Assembly: GCA_016297415.1 (NCBI GenBank)
Contig: JAEDGQ010000031.1
Location: 1-19,571 of the forward strand
Source: Treponema sp.
Lineage (GTDB): Bacteria > Spirochaetota > Spirochaetia > Treponematales > Treponemataceae
Direction: 5' to 3'
Length of the DNA stretch: 19,571 nucleotides
Shown: one piece after another, positions 1 to 7,700 of the stretch
Numbering within the stretch: the stretch's first letter is position 1
Layout: every line of letters begins with the position of its first letter
Notes under the pieces: model-generated
The model's input: the letters and a program-made list of their open reading frames with translations, nothing else
Told to the model about the DNA's origin: nothing
Database searches by the model: none
Program-made: the position numbers and the translations under genes

Positions 1-46
1 CTCAATGACCACTGTAATTTATACTTTTGGGACAGCCCCTTTTTCT
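1..46 (-). repeat. Partial copy of a dispersed repeat, downstream of asd
   Basis: Read on the minus strand this stretch contains AAGGGGCTGTCCCAAAAGT and ends in TCATTGAG at the window edge. The right end of the window carries the same elements in the same order and spacing on the plus strand (17 of 19 bases in the core, 14 bases between the core and TCATTGAG). The two copies are therefore inverted relative to each other. Here the repeat begins about 13 bases after the asd stop codon. The copy is truncated by the window edge. Confidence 0.6.
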
Positions 47-58
47 TATTCAATTATC

Positions 59-1156
59 TTAGTCAAAGAATCCCTTTGCTTTAAGAAGTTCTGCATTAAG
101 AATACCACCAAGAGCAGCACCACGTTTTGTGTTGTGGCTGAGGGCAACAAACTTAACGTCAAATACATTACACTTGCGGAGCCGTCCGAGAACACAAGCC
201 ATTCCCTTTTCTGTATCACGGTCACGGTTTGGCTGCGGACGGTTTTCTTCTTCACGGTAAACGATTGGATGTTCTGGTGCAGAAGGAAGCTTTAATTCCT
301 GTGGAAGTGAAGTAAAGTTTTCCCAAACCTTAAGAATCTGTTCAATGGTTGGTTTTTTATCTTCAGGAAGATCAAATTCAAGGTTTACTGTAGCTGTATG
401 ACCATCGATTACAGGAACACGAGTACATGTTGAAGAAACAAGTGGACCTTCAGCATTTTCGATTTTGCCGTCTTTTACTTTACCAAGAATTTTAAGACAT
501 TCTTTTTCTGTCTTTTCTTCTTCACCACCGATGTATGGCACAATGTTGTCAATCATATCAAATGAAGCAACACCAGGATATCCTGCCCCGGAAACAGCCT
601 GAAGAGTTGTTACAATCATGCGTTTTACAGGATAACCAGCCTGCTGTAAAGCATAGAGCGGCATCATGTATGTCTGGAGAGAGCAGTTTGGTTTTACTGC
701 AACAAAACCTTTATCCCATCCGTGATGTTTTTTCTGTTCTACAATTACATCAAGATGTGAGTAGTTGATTTCTGGAATAAGCATTGGAACATCTTCTGTC
801 CAGCGGTTTGCAGAAGCATTTGATACAACAGGAATTCCTTCTGCTGCATAAGCTGCTTCAAGAGCTTTAATTTCGTCTTTACCCATTTCGAGGGCAGAGA
901 AAACAAAGCGGCATTTTCCGAGAGCTGCTTTTGGATCATTGGCATCCTGAACTGTAAGATCTTTTACATCTGCAGGGATGTTTGCTCCAATGAGCCAGCG
1001 GTTTGCTACTGCTTCTTTATATAGCTTACCGGCTGAACGCGGTGAAGCTGCAACGTATGTTACTTTAAACCATGGATGATCTTCGAGAAGTTTAATATAG
1101 CGCTGACCAACCATACCAGTTGCACCTAAAACGCCTACGTTAATTTTTTCCGACAT
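59..1156 (-). CDS. asd: Aspartate-semialdehyde dehydrogenase
   Basis: Converts L-aspartyl-4-phosphate to L-aspartate-4-semialdehyde with NADPH in the cytoplasm, feeding the lysine and threonine/methionine branches. Visible features are the Rossmann loop GATGMVG (residues 11-17), SNASANRW (112-119), the catalytic cysteine in KPNCS (C158) and the probable catalytic histidine in DGHTATV (H253). The sequence around VSGAGYPG and the overall length (365 aa) fit the archaeal/fungal-like Asd subfamily rather than the E. coli one. The start at 1156 gives MSEKINVGVLG, which begins the fold directly, and has a GAGGGAG ribosome-binding site. An in-frame ATG at 1210 would add 18 residues unlike the family. 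The gene lies 168 bp downstream of dapA on the same strand and is probably co-expressed with it. Confidence 0.95.
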   Translation of the reverse strand: MSEKINVGVLGATGMVGQRYIKLLEDHPWFKVTYVAASPRSAGKLYKEAVANRWLIGANIPADVKDLTVQDANDPKAALGKCRFVFSALEMGKDEIKALEAAYAAEGIPVVSNASANRWTEDVPMLIPEINYSHLDVIVEQKKHHGWDKGFVAVKPNCSLQTYMMPLYALQQAGYPVKRMIVTTLQAVSGAGYPGVASFDMIDNIVPYIGGEEEKTEKECLKILGKVKDGKIENAEGPLVSSTCTRVPVIDGHTATVNLEFDLPEDKKPTIEQILKVWENFTSLPQELKLPSAPEHPIVYREEENRPQPNRDRDTEKGMACVLGRLRKCNVFDVKFVALSHNTKRGAALGGILNAELLKAKGFFD

Positions 1157-1210
1157 ATATTTTCTCCCTCTTTTTTTGAGGCATGTACTCCTTTGCAGGA
1201 AATTCGTCAT

Positions 1211-1260
1211 AAAAAAGGCTTCCCCACTTCACTTGTGCAGATTTTTTTTATGAAGAGCCC
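1211..1260 (-). terminator. Weak bulged hairpin with T6 between dapA and asd
   Basis: On the minus strand GGCT plus CTTCA (1259-1251) can pair with TGAAG (1231-1227) and AGCC (1220-1217), with a 6-base bulge, followed directly by six T (1216-1211). It could partly terminate or attenuate readthrough from dapA into asd. The stem is interrupted and the loop is 19 bases, so this is tentative. Confidence 0.3.
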
Positions 1261-1324
1261 AGGACTCCGTACATACATCAAAAAAAGGCATAAATTACAT
1301 ATATAATAATTAACCTGTCTGTTT

Positions 1325-2236
1325 TTACAGGTTGCACTGTTTCAATGCGTCTTCAATTACCTTCTTTGCGCTGTCTGTTACTTCTACCAGTGGAAGACGG
1401 CATGGACCGGAAGGCATCTTCTTTACATTCATTGCATATTTGATTGATGAAGGGTTACCGTCAACAAATGCAGCTTTGAAGAATGGAAGAAGTCTGTAGT
1501 GAATTTTTCTTGCAGCTTCAAAATCTCCATCAAGAGCCTTGTGAGCCATTTCTGTAACAATTGCTGGCGCAAGGTTTGAAACAACTGAAATAATTCCGTC
1601 ACCACCAACACTGATAAGTGGAAGTGTAAGACCATCATCTCCAGAAAGAACTGCAAAATCAGGTTTTTTAGATTTGATTGTTGCAATTACTTCCATCATC
1701 TGATTGATATTTCCAGAAGCTTCTTTTACACCAACAATATTTGGAAGTTCAGCAATGCGTGCAAGTGTATCAGTTGGAATATTTACACCTGTGCGTCCCT
1801 GAATGTTATAAACAACGATTGGAATACCAACTTTTGAAACAGCTGCAAAATGCTGATAGATACCTTCTTTTGAAGGTTTGTTGTAATAAGGTGTAACAAC
1901 CAGTGCAGCGTCAGCACCTGATTTTTTAGCACGCTCACAGTAAGAAACTGCATCACGAGTGTTGTTGCTTCCTGCTCCAAGAATTACAGGAACATGTTTA
2001 CCAGTTTTGCTTTCAAAAGCTTTTACTTCTTCCATAACAATGGCGATGATTTTATCTTCTTCTTCGCCAGGACGTTCGTCCAGAGTTGGAGTTTCTGCTG
2101 TAGTACCAAGAGGAACAAGGCCGTCGATGCCCTGCTCAAGCTGGAATTTTACATTTGATCTGAAGCCTTCATAATCAACTGATCCGTCAGCTTTCATCGG
2201 TGTGATCATAGCTGTTAAAGCACCCTGTAATTTCAT
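1325..2236 (-). CDS. dapA: 4-hydroxy-tetrahydrodipicolinate synthase
   Basis: Condenses pyruvate with aspartate semialdehyde, the committed step of lysine/diaminopimelate synthesis, in the cytoplasm. It is a 303-residue TIM-barrel protein of normal family length. Visible are the GTTAE loop (residues 44-48, usually GTTGE), YYNKPS (117-122), YNIQGRTG (143-150, with the catalytic tyrosine and arginine) and the Schiff-base lysine in GVKEASGN (K171). The ATG at 2236 is preceded by AAGAAGGT at good spacing. asd, which makes its substrate, follows on the same strand, so the two form a functional pair. A TATAAT box on the minus strand at 2312-2307 is a candidate promoter. Confidence 0.96.
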   Translation of the reverse strand: MKLQGALTAMITPMKADGSVDYEGFRSNVKFQLEQGIDGLVPLGTTAETPTLDERPGEEEDKIIAIVMEEVKAFESKTGKHVPVILGAGSNNTRDAVSYCERAKKSGADAALVVTPYYNKPSKEGIYQHFAAVSKVGIPIVVYNIQGRTGVNIPTDTLARIAELPNIVGVKEASGNINQMMEVIATIKSKKPDFAVLSGDDGLTLPLISVGGDGIISVVSNLAPAIVTEMAHKALDGDFEAARKIHYRLLPFFKAAFVDGNPSSIKYAMNVKKMPSGPCRLPLVEVTDSAKKVIEDALKQCNL

Positions 2237-2306
2237 AATTTTACCTTCTTATATGTGTAAAAAAATATCATTTATTTTAATGAATTTAATGGTCTGTGAA
2301 TAGTAG

Positions 2307-2312
2307 ATTATA
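2307..2312 (-). promoter_or_regulatory. Candidate -10 box for dapA
   Basis: The minus strand reads TATAAT here, about 70 bases upstream of the dapA start, in the divergent region between dapA and the first TM2 gene. No good -35 hexamer is visible at 16-18 bp, so support is only the perfect -10. Confidence 0.35.
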
Positions 2313-2387
2313 TAGTAAGTTCTTTTGAATAAATCTTCTAAAATATTCAAAAAGCCATTATCATAAAACAGCAAAGGAGGCCATAAG

Positions 2388-2819
2388 ATGATTACCTGTA
2401 AAAATTGCGGAACAGAATCTCCCGACGATTCAGTATTCTGCCAGACTTGCGGAAAAAAACTTCAGAAAGACAACAATTCTTCAGGCGGCGGAACAAAAAA
2501 AACTTTCCCTGCAGAGTTTTCTCCAAAAGATTCAGACATTTCCTCAAAAAGCCGTTTAATCGCCCTGCTGCTTGCAGTTTTGGCAGGACTTATGGGAATT
2601 CATCATTTTTATTCAGGAAAAATTAGTATTGGAATTGCCCTTGCTTTTATGACATTGTTGAGTCTGTTTACCTCCTGGCTGGGAATCGGGGTTCTGATTA
2701 TCTTTATTCCCGTTATCTGGACTTTTCTTGATATTTTCGTCATCCTCACCGGTAATTACAAGGATAAAGAAGGAAAGAAAATTAAAAACTGGCTTCCTGA
2801 AAAAGTCTTGAATAAATAA
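2388..2819 (+). CDS. Zinc-ribbon plus TM2-domain membrane protein (copy 1)
   Basis: A 143-residue protein. The N-terminus is a zinc ribbon with cysteines at 4, 7, 18 and 21 (two CxxC pairs). A polar Lys/Ser/Gly linker follows (about 25-54), then a TM2 domain: a first hydrophobic helix (about 56-70), the family signature GIHHFYSGK (70-78), and a long second hydrophobic stretch (about 80-120) ending in TGNYKDKEGK. TM2 proteins are small two-helix inner-membrane proteins with no agreed function. The AAAGGAGG ribosome-binding site at 2373-2380 fixes the start. The next gene is a shorter paralogue with the same architecture, pointing to tandem duplication. The zinc ribbon is expected to face the cytoplasm (inference). 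Confidence 0.85.
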   Translation: MITCKNCGTESPDDSVFCQTCGKKLQKDNNSSGGGTKKTFPAEFSPKDSDISSKSRLIALLLAVLAGLMGIHHFYSGKISIGIALAFMTLLSLFTSWLGIGVLIIFIPVIWTFLDIFVILTGNYKDKEGKKIKNWLPEKVLNK

Positions 2820-2823
2820 TTAT

Positions 2824-2853
2824 TTGGAATTACCAGAGATACTGCTGTATAAT
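2824..2853 (+). promoter_or_regulatory. Sigma-70-type promoter for the second TM2 gene
   Basis: TTGGAA (2824-2829), an 18-base spacer and a perfect TATAAT (2848-2853) lie directly after the stop of the first TM2 gene. The predicted transcript would start near 2860, just before the TAGGAGA ribosome-binding site (2861-2867), giving a very short leader. The second paralogue can thus be expressed on its own. Confidence 0.6.
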
Positions 2854-2874
2854 TTCTACATAGGAGATTTTTAT

Positions 2875-3261
2875 ATGAGTTTTTGTAAAAAATGCGGTAA
2901 GGAATTACCTGAAAATGCTGAATTTTGCCCTGCATGCGGTGAAAAAATAAACGTTTCTGCTGAAGAAAACACAGCTTCTGCTTCACAGACAACTAAGAAA
3001 AACACAGATCCAAATGTTTCTGACAAAAGCCGTGCTGTTGCTGCACTTCTGGCATTTTTTGTCGGAGGCCTTGGTATCCATCATTTTTACTGCGGCAAGA
3101 AAAACCTGGGAATTACAATGTTAGTAATCTTTCTTGCCGGTAGTCTTATTGCTATCGGACCAGTTATTACAAGTATCTGGGCATTGATTGATTTCATTAT
3201 GATTATCTGTGGTACTTTCAGAGATGAAGACGGAAAACTTGTTCTTGACTGGAACATGTAA
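2875..3261 (+). CDS. Zinc-ribbon plus TM2-domain membrane protein (copy 2)
   Basis: A 128-residue paralogue of the preceding gene. Cysteines at 4, 7, 18 and 21 have exactly the same spacing as in copy 1. A polar linker (about 25-50) leads into a TM2 domain with the signature GIHHFYCGKK (67-76), two hydrophobic segments and a C-terminal acidic GTFRDEDGK motif that parallels GNYKDKEGK in copy 1. The start at 2875 is chosen because TAGGAGA lies 8-14 bases upstream and MSFCKKCGK starts at the ribbon. An in-frame ATG at 2824 would add 17 unrelated residues and overlap the promoter. Function unknown; probably an inner-membrane protein. Confidence 0.85.
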   Translation: MSFCKKCGKELPENAEFCPACGEKINVSAEENTASASQTTKKNTDPNVSDKSRAVAALLAFFVGGLGIHHFYCGKKNLGITMLVIFLAGSLIAIGPVITSIWALIDFIMIICGTFRDEDGKLVLDWNM

Positions 3262-3306
3262 TATTTAACTCTTCTGGAGTAAATAAAAATAGAAAACCGC
3301 TTTATG

Positions 3307-3361
3307 AAGTGCACCCCTAAAGCTGGACAAATAAAGTTCAATTTTAGAAGGTGCATTTTTT
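3307..3361 (+). terminator. Imperfect hairpin with T6 after the TM2 pair
   Basis: TGCACC (3310-3315) pairs with GGTGCA (3350-3355), TAAA (3318-3321) with TTTA (3343-3346) and TGGAC (3324-3328) with GTTCA (3336-3340, one G-U), enclosing an AAATAAA loop and followed by TTTTTT. It is placed 46 bp after the second TM2 stop and before aroC, so it probably ends the TM2 transcript. The left arm also resembles IS3-family ends (TGCACCC...GGACA), so an insertion-sequence remnant is an alternative. Confidence 0.5.
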
Positions 3362-3389
3362 ATTTCCTTATAGAAAACAACTCCCCTTT

Positions 3390-3395
3390 TATGAT
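3390..3395 (+). promoter_or_regulatory. Candidate -10 box for aroC
   Basis: TATGAT (3390-3395) lies 34 bases upstream of the aroC start and downstream of the hairpin above. A weak TTATAG at 3368-3373 could act as the -35 with a 16-base spacer. The AGGAG ribosome-binding site is at 3418-3422. Confidence 0.35.
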
Positions 3396-3429
3396 AAATT
3401 AAAAAAATCAAAAAAACAGGAGCATATCC

Positions 3430-4536
3430 ATGTCAGGAAATACATTCGGCAAGATTTTTAAGGTTACAACATTTGGTGAAAGTCACGGTGTTTCTCTTGG
3501 TGCCGTAATTGATGGTGTTCCTGCTGGAATTAAAATTGACCTTGATAAAGTTCAGGCAGCTCTTGACCGCCGTAAGCCTGGTCAGTCAGCAGGTGGAAAA
3601 GCAAATGCTTCTGTTACTGCCCGCAAAGAAGACGACAAAGCAGAATTTTTAAGCGGTATTTTTGAAGGCAAAAGCCAGGGTACTTCCATCGGATACATAA
3701 TCCGTAATACAAGCCAGCATTCAAAAGACTACGGAAATCTTGCAACAACTTTCCGTCCCGGACATGCAGACCTTACATATTTTTTAAAATATGGTTTCCG
3801 TGACTATCGTGGCGGCGGCCGTTCTTCCGGAAGAGAAACAGCAGCTCGCGTAGCAGCCGGAGAAATTGCCCTTCAGGTTCTCAGACACTATTGTCCTCAA
3901 ATCAAAATTACAGCTTACACACAGCGTGCAGCCGGTATTTCTATTTCTAAAGTTGATTACAGTCAGATAGAACAGAATGCCCTCAGAGCTCCTGACAACG
4001 AAGCTGCAGAAAAAATGAATGCAAAAATCGAAGAAATCCGTAAAAACGGAGACTCAGCAGGCGGAATTATTGCCTGCTCTGTAACAGGTCTTCCTGCAGG
4101 TCTTGGCGAAAGTGTTTTTGACAAACTGGATGCTGTTCTTGCACATGCTGTTTTAAGCGTTGGTGCAGTTAAAGGCATTGAATTCGGTGCAGGTTTTGAT
4201 GCTCCTGACTTAACAGGCTCTGTAAACAACGATGTAATGCGCGCCAGTGCAGACGGAAAAACAGTAAACTTTGAAACAAACAATGCCGGAGGAATTCTTG
4301 GCGGCATGTCAAACGGAAATGAAATTTTCTTCCGTGTTGCAGTAAAGCCAGTACCTTCAATCTTCAAAACTCAGAAAACCGTAAATGTTGACTCTGACGG
4401 TCTCTTCCATAACACAGATCTTACAATCAAAGGACGCCATGATGTATGTCTTTGTCCACGCATTGTACCTGTTATTGAAGCAATGACTGCCATCACTCTC
4501 TGTGATATGGTTCTCCAGAATCTGTCAGCGCAATAA
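3430..4536 (+). CDS. aroC: Chorismate synthase
   Basis: Catalyses the last shikimate step, 5-enolpyruvylshikimate-3-phosphate to chorismate, using reduced FMN in the cytoplasm. At 368 residues it has full family length. Family signatures are all visible: TFGESHG (14-20), FRPGHAD (108-114), YRGGGRSSGRET (126-137), GGILGGMSNG late in the protein and RHDVCLCPRIVPV near the C-terminus. The ATG at 3430 has AGGAG seven bases upstream. It appears monocistronic, with a hairpin on its 5' side and an inverted-repeat element on its 3' side. There is no other aromatic-pathway gene in the window. Confidence 0.97.
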   Translation: MSGNTFGKIFKVTTFGESHGVSLGAVIDGVPAGIKIDLDKVQAALDRRKPGQSAGGKANASVTARKEDDKAEFLSGIFEGKSQGTSIGYIIRNTSQHSKDYGNLATTFRPGHADLTYFLKYGFRDYRGGGRSSGRETAARVAAGEIALQVLRHYCPQIKITAYTQRAAGISISKVDYSQIEQNALRAPDNEAAEKMNAKIEEIRKNGDSAGGIIACSVTGLPAGLGESVFDKLDAVLAHAVLSVGAVKGIEFGAGFDAPDLTGSVNNDVMRASADGKTVNFETNNAGGILGGMSNGNEIFFRVAVKPVPSIFKTQKTVNVDSDGLFHNTDLTIKGRHDVCLCPRIVPVIEAMTAITLCDMVLQNLSAQ

Positions 4537-4559
4537 CAAACCTGACGTCCAAATTCTTT

Positions 4560-4640
4560 AATCGCTCCTTAGGGCAAACGCATTATAATATATTCCCTGC
4601 TAAAAATCAGTTATAATGCGTTTGCCCTGAATCTCTCCTT
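4560..4640. repeat. Perfect 18-bp inverted repeat bracketed by 11-bp direct repeats
   Basis: AGGGCAAACGCATTATAA (4571-4588) is the exact reverse complement of 4611-4628, with a 22-base spacer. On either side are AATCGCTCCTT (4560-4570) and AATCTCTCCTT (4630-4640), matching at 10 of 11 bases. There is no T tract, so it is not a typical intrinsic terminator. Both arms contain TATAAT on the plus strand (4584-4589, 4612-4617). It may be a small insertion-like element with a target duplication, a two-half operator, or a factor-assisted terminator after aroC. Confidence 0.7.
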
Positions 4641-4648
4641 TTCGCTAC

Positions 4649-4677
4649 TACATTTTTTATAAAAGGTCTGTTATAAT
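4649..4677 (+). promoter_or_regulatory. Candidate promoter of the pectin esterase gene
   Basis: A perfect TATAAT at 4672-4677 has a weak TACATT at 4649-4654 seventeen bases upstream. The predicted transcript would start near 4684, about 55 bases before the esterase ATG. The inverted repeat at 4571-4628 lies just upstream and could be a regulator site. Confidence 0.45.
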
Positions 4678-4738
4678 AGTGGAGATGCGTTATATAAAAA
4701 AACGCAATTCAAAAAGTTTTAGAAAAAAAGGAGTATTT

Positions 4739-7700
4739 ATGAAAAAATTTCTGAAGCTTGCTGCAACGGTTCTTGTAATCGCTTCAGCTCTCAGTGCCTC
4801 TGCACAATCAAGAAAAGTTGATGTCTGGGACTTTGGCGGTGTTGAAGAAAAAGACGCTGCAAACCACATTTCAATTGCTGACATTGATAATCTTGAAGCA
4901 ATTGCCGCTGACGGTAAATTTACAGCCGGTGAATTTACATTCGGTGATCTGACTTTCAAAACAGAAAAAAATGACCGTGCATATTATGAAGGCAAAAAAA
5001 ATTACGGTGTACAGGGATATTCAGCTTTTGAATTTGAAGACGGATATTCATCAAACGGTATGTACTACTGTAATGGTAAAGGTGGCGAAGGAAAACGCTA
5101 TCTTCTTCTCAAAAATGTTAAAGCAGGCGATGTAATTACATTTTATGCCCGCATTTCTAACTCAGGTGATGAAAAAATCCATTTTGCATCTGTAAATAAC
5201 GAAGGAGAAAAAGACGGACATCAGGACGAAGTTGCTCCTCTTCCTGCTACCGGAACCCGTTATTCTTACATCGCAACTCAGAACGGTTCTTACAAAATAT
5301 ATGCAGAAGCAAATGTTGGTAAACCTGTATATTACAGAATTAAAAGAACTCCAGGTATAGCTGTTACTGGTTCCCTCAGCGGTGTTCCAGCAGGAAAAAC
5401 TTCACTTAAATTTGTTGTGAAAGAAACAAAACAGGAAATTTCAGCTTCTGTTAACGGAAAATCATATTCAACAGGACTTCCTGCAGGATACACATTTACA
5501 GCTGTTCTTTCAGGAGTGAAAGGCTATGGCGTAACAGCAGAAACAAAGCAGATTGTTCTTGCTGCAGATGCAAAAGGTTCTCTCAAAAAAGACCTTAAAA
5601 TTGCAGAAATGAAGACTTATTCAGTTTCAGGTAAAATCTCAGGATTTGCTCCAGATTTCAAGGCTGATGCACCTGTTTCACTTATTATGAATCCACCTGC
5701 TAATTCACTTTACCTTCCGGTAGAAATTGAAGCTGCTGCTGACGGTAATTCAATTACATATAAAGGTGAACTTGAACCTTCTGTTTATTACACAGCAACT
5801 CTTAAAGGGGCCAATGATTACCAGCTTTCCGGAGATGTTTCTTTCGAAGGAACTGAAGCTTATTCAAAAGACCTTACAGTTGAGAAAAAACCTGAATTTG
5901 ATGTGAACGGAAAATTCATCGGTTTGACAAATCCAATGCCATCTTCAATCAGTTTCAAAAACATGGAAGACGGCTACACTTATAACGGAGCTGCAGCCAA
6001 CGGTATTTATGGTGCAAAACTTCGTGCCGGAAACTATGAAGTAATCTGTGAAACAGAAAAAGCAGTAACAATGAATCACATTGTTGTTACAGACAAAAAC
6101 GTTTCAAAAGACATTCTTCTTACAGCAAAAGATAAAACAATTCAGCAGATTCCACTCAAAAAAGACATTTATGTTGGCGGAAAAAAAGCTGATTACCCTT
6201 CTGTAAAAGCAGCTGTTGCTGCAGCCAGTGCAATGGCACCAAAATCAGAAGCAGACCGTATTACAATTCACATTGCTCCTGGTGTATATCGTGATCAGGT
6301 TATTATTAATACTCCATACCTGACTCTCAAAAATGACACACCAAATCAGGAAGTAAAACTTACATGGTATTACGGTATTGGTTATAACTACTACTCTGCA
6401 GATCCTCAGGGATACTACAACGAAGAAAGAGCTTACGATAAGTTCGAAAAACGGGGTGTAGCAAAATGGGGTGTTGCAACATATGTACAGAAGGGAGCTA
6501 AATACTTCCGTGCAGAAGGCATTACTTTTGAAACTTCTTTCAATAAATATGTAACTGCAGAAGAACTTGCTGACGGTGTTGAAGCTGACGGTTCACTTCC
6601 ATTTGTCCGCAAACTTAACAGCGATGTTCGTGCAAAAAAAGCAACAGAACGCTCCGCTGCAATCTGTGTAGAATCTGACGAATCAGAATTCTTCAAATGT
6701 AAGTTTATCGGTTCTCAGGATACTCTTTACACTGGTACAAATACACGCCAGTACTACCGCAACTGTTATATCGAAGGTAACACAGACTTTATTTTCGGTG
6801 ATGGTGATGTTGTATTTGAAAACTGTGAACTCTGTATAGCAGGTTATACAGATATTAAAGCAACCGGTTATTACACAGCAGCCCGTAATTCCCTCCTTAA
6901 GGGATACCTGTTCTACAACTGTACTTTAAGTGCTGATCAGAACTCTCTCCAGAACCCTGTAGTTTTCGGACGTCCATGGGGTCCTTCAGCTTCTGTAGCA
7001 TTTGTAAACACAGTACTTGGATATGAAGGCATTATTGATCCAATGGGTTGGACAGATATGAGCGGAAACCTTCCATCAAAAGCTAATTTCTTTGAATACA
7101 ACTCTATGTGGGACGGAAAACCAGTTGATACTTCTCTCCGTAACGGTGGAAAAGTAATTACTGATGCAAGTGCATACACACCAAAGAACTACTTTATTGA
7201 CTGGACACCTGTATATTACACAAAAGAATCTGCTAAAGATGCAAAAGTTAAAAAAGCAAGCTTTACAACAGATGATGACATCAACACTCCATACCCTGGA
7301 CACACTATTACCCTCCACTACGAATTCAGTGATAAATCAGAAGAAGATAATTCTCTTATCAGCTGGTACCGCGTAAAAGACGGTAAAGACTATCTCATTA
7401 AACAGAGTACAGGTTATGCAAACAAAACATACCTGATTGGAACAGAAGATTCCGGCTACACAATCAAAGCTGTAATTACTCCAAAAAATCGCAGCGGAAA
7501 AGCTGGAAAACCTGTAACAGTTAAACTTGATAAAAAAGTAAATGAAGGTTACGCAATTCCTTCAAAAGCAGCAGCTATAAGAGTTCGTGCCGCAGGAAAA
7601 GTAAATGTATTCCTCGCATCAGACTCAACATGTAAAGACTACTCTGCAGAAGGTATGTGGAGCAACGGACAGACTCGTAACGAAGGTTCATGGGGTGAAT

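Noticed and set aside
1157..1324. Possible lysine riboswitch between dapA and asd
   Set aside because: I looked for the multi-stem L-box core and saw only one bulged hairpin with a T tract; the position between rather than before the genes also argues against it.
3307..3361. IS3-family insertion-sequence end
   Set aside because: Similarity is limited to a short TGCACCC...GGACA stretch with no transposase remnant; hairpin plus T6 after a gene fits a terminator better.
3963..4367. 134-codon minus-strand ORF inside aroC
   Set aside because: Antisense shadow of a highly conserved gene, caused by codon bias; no ribosome-binding site or domain.
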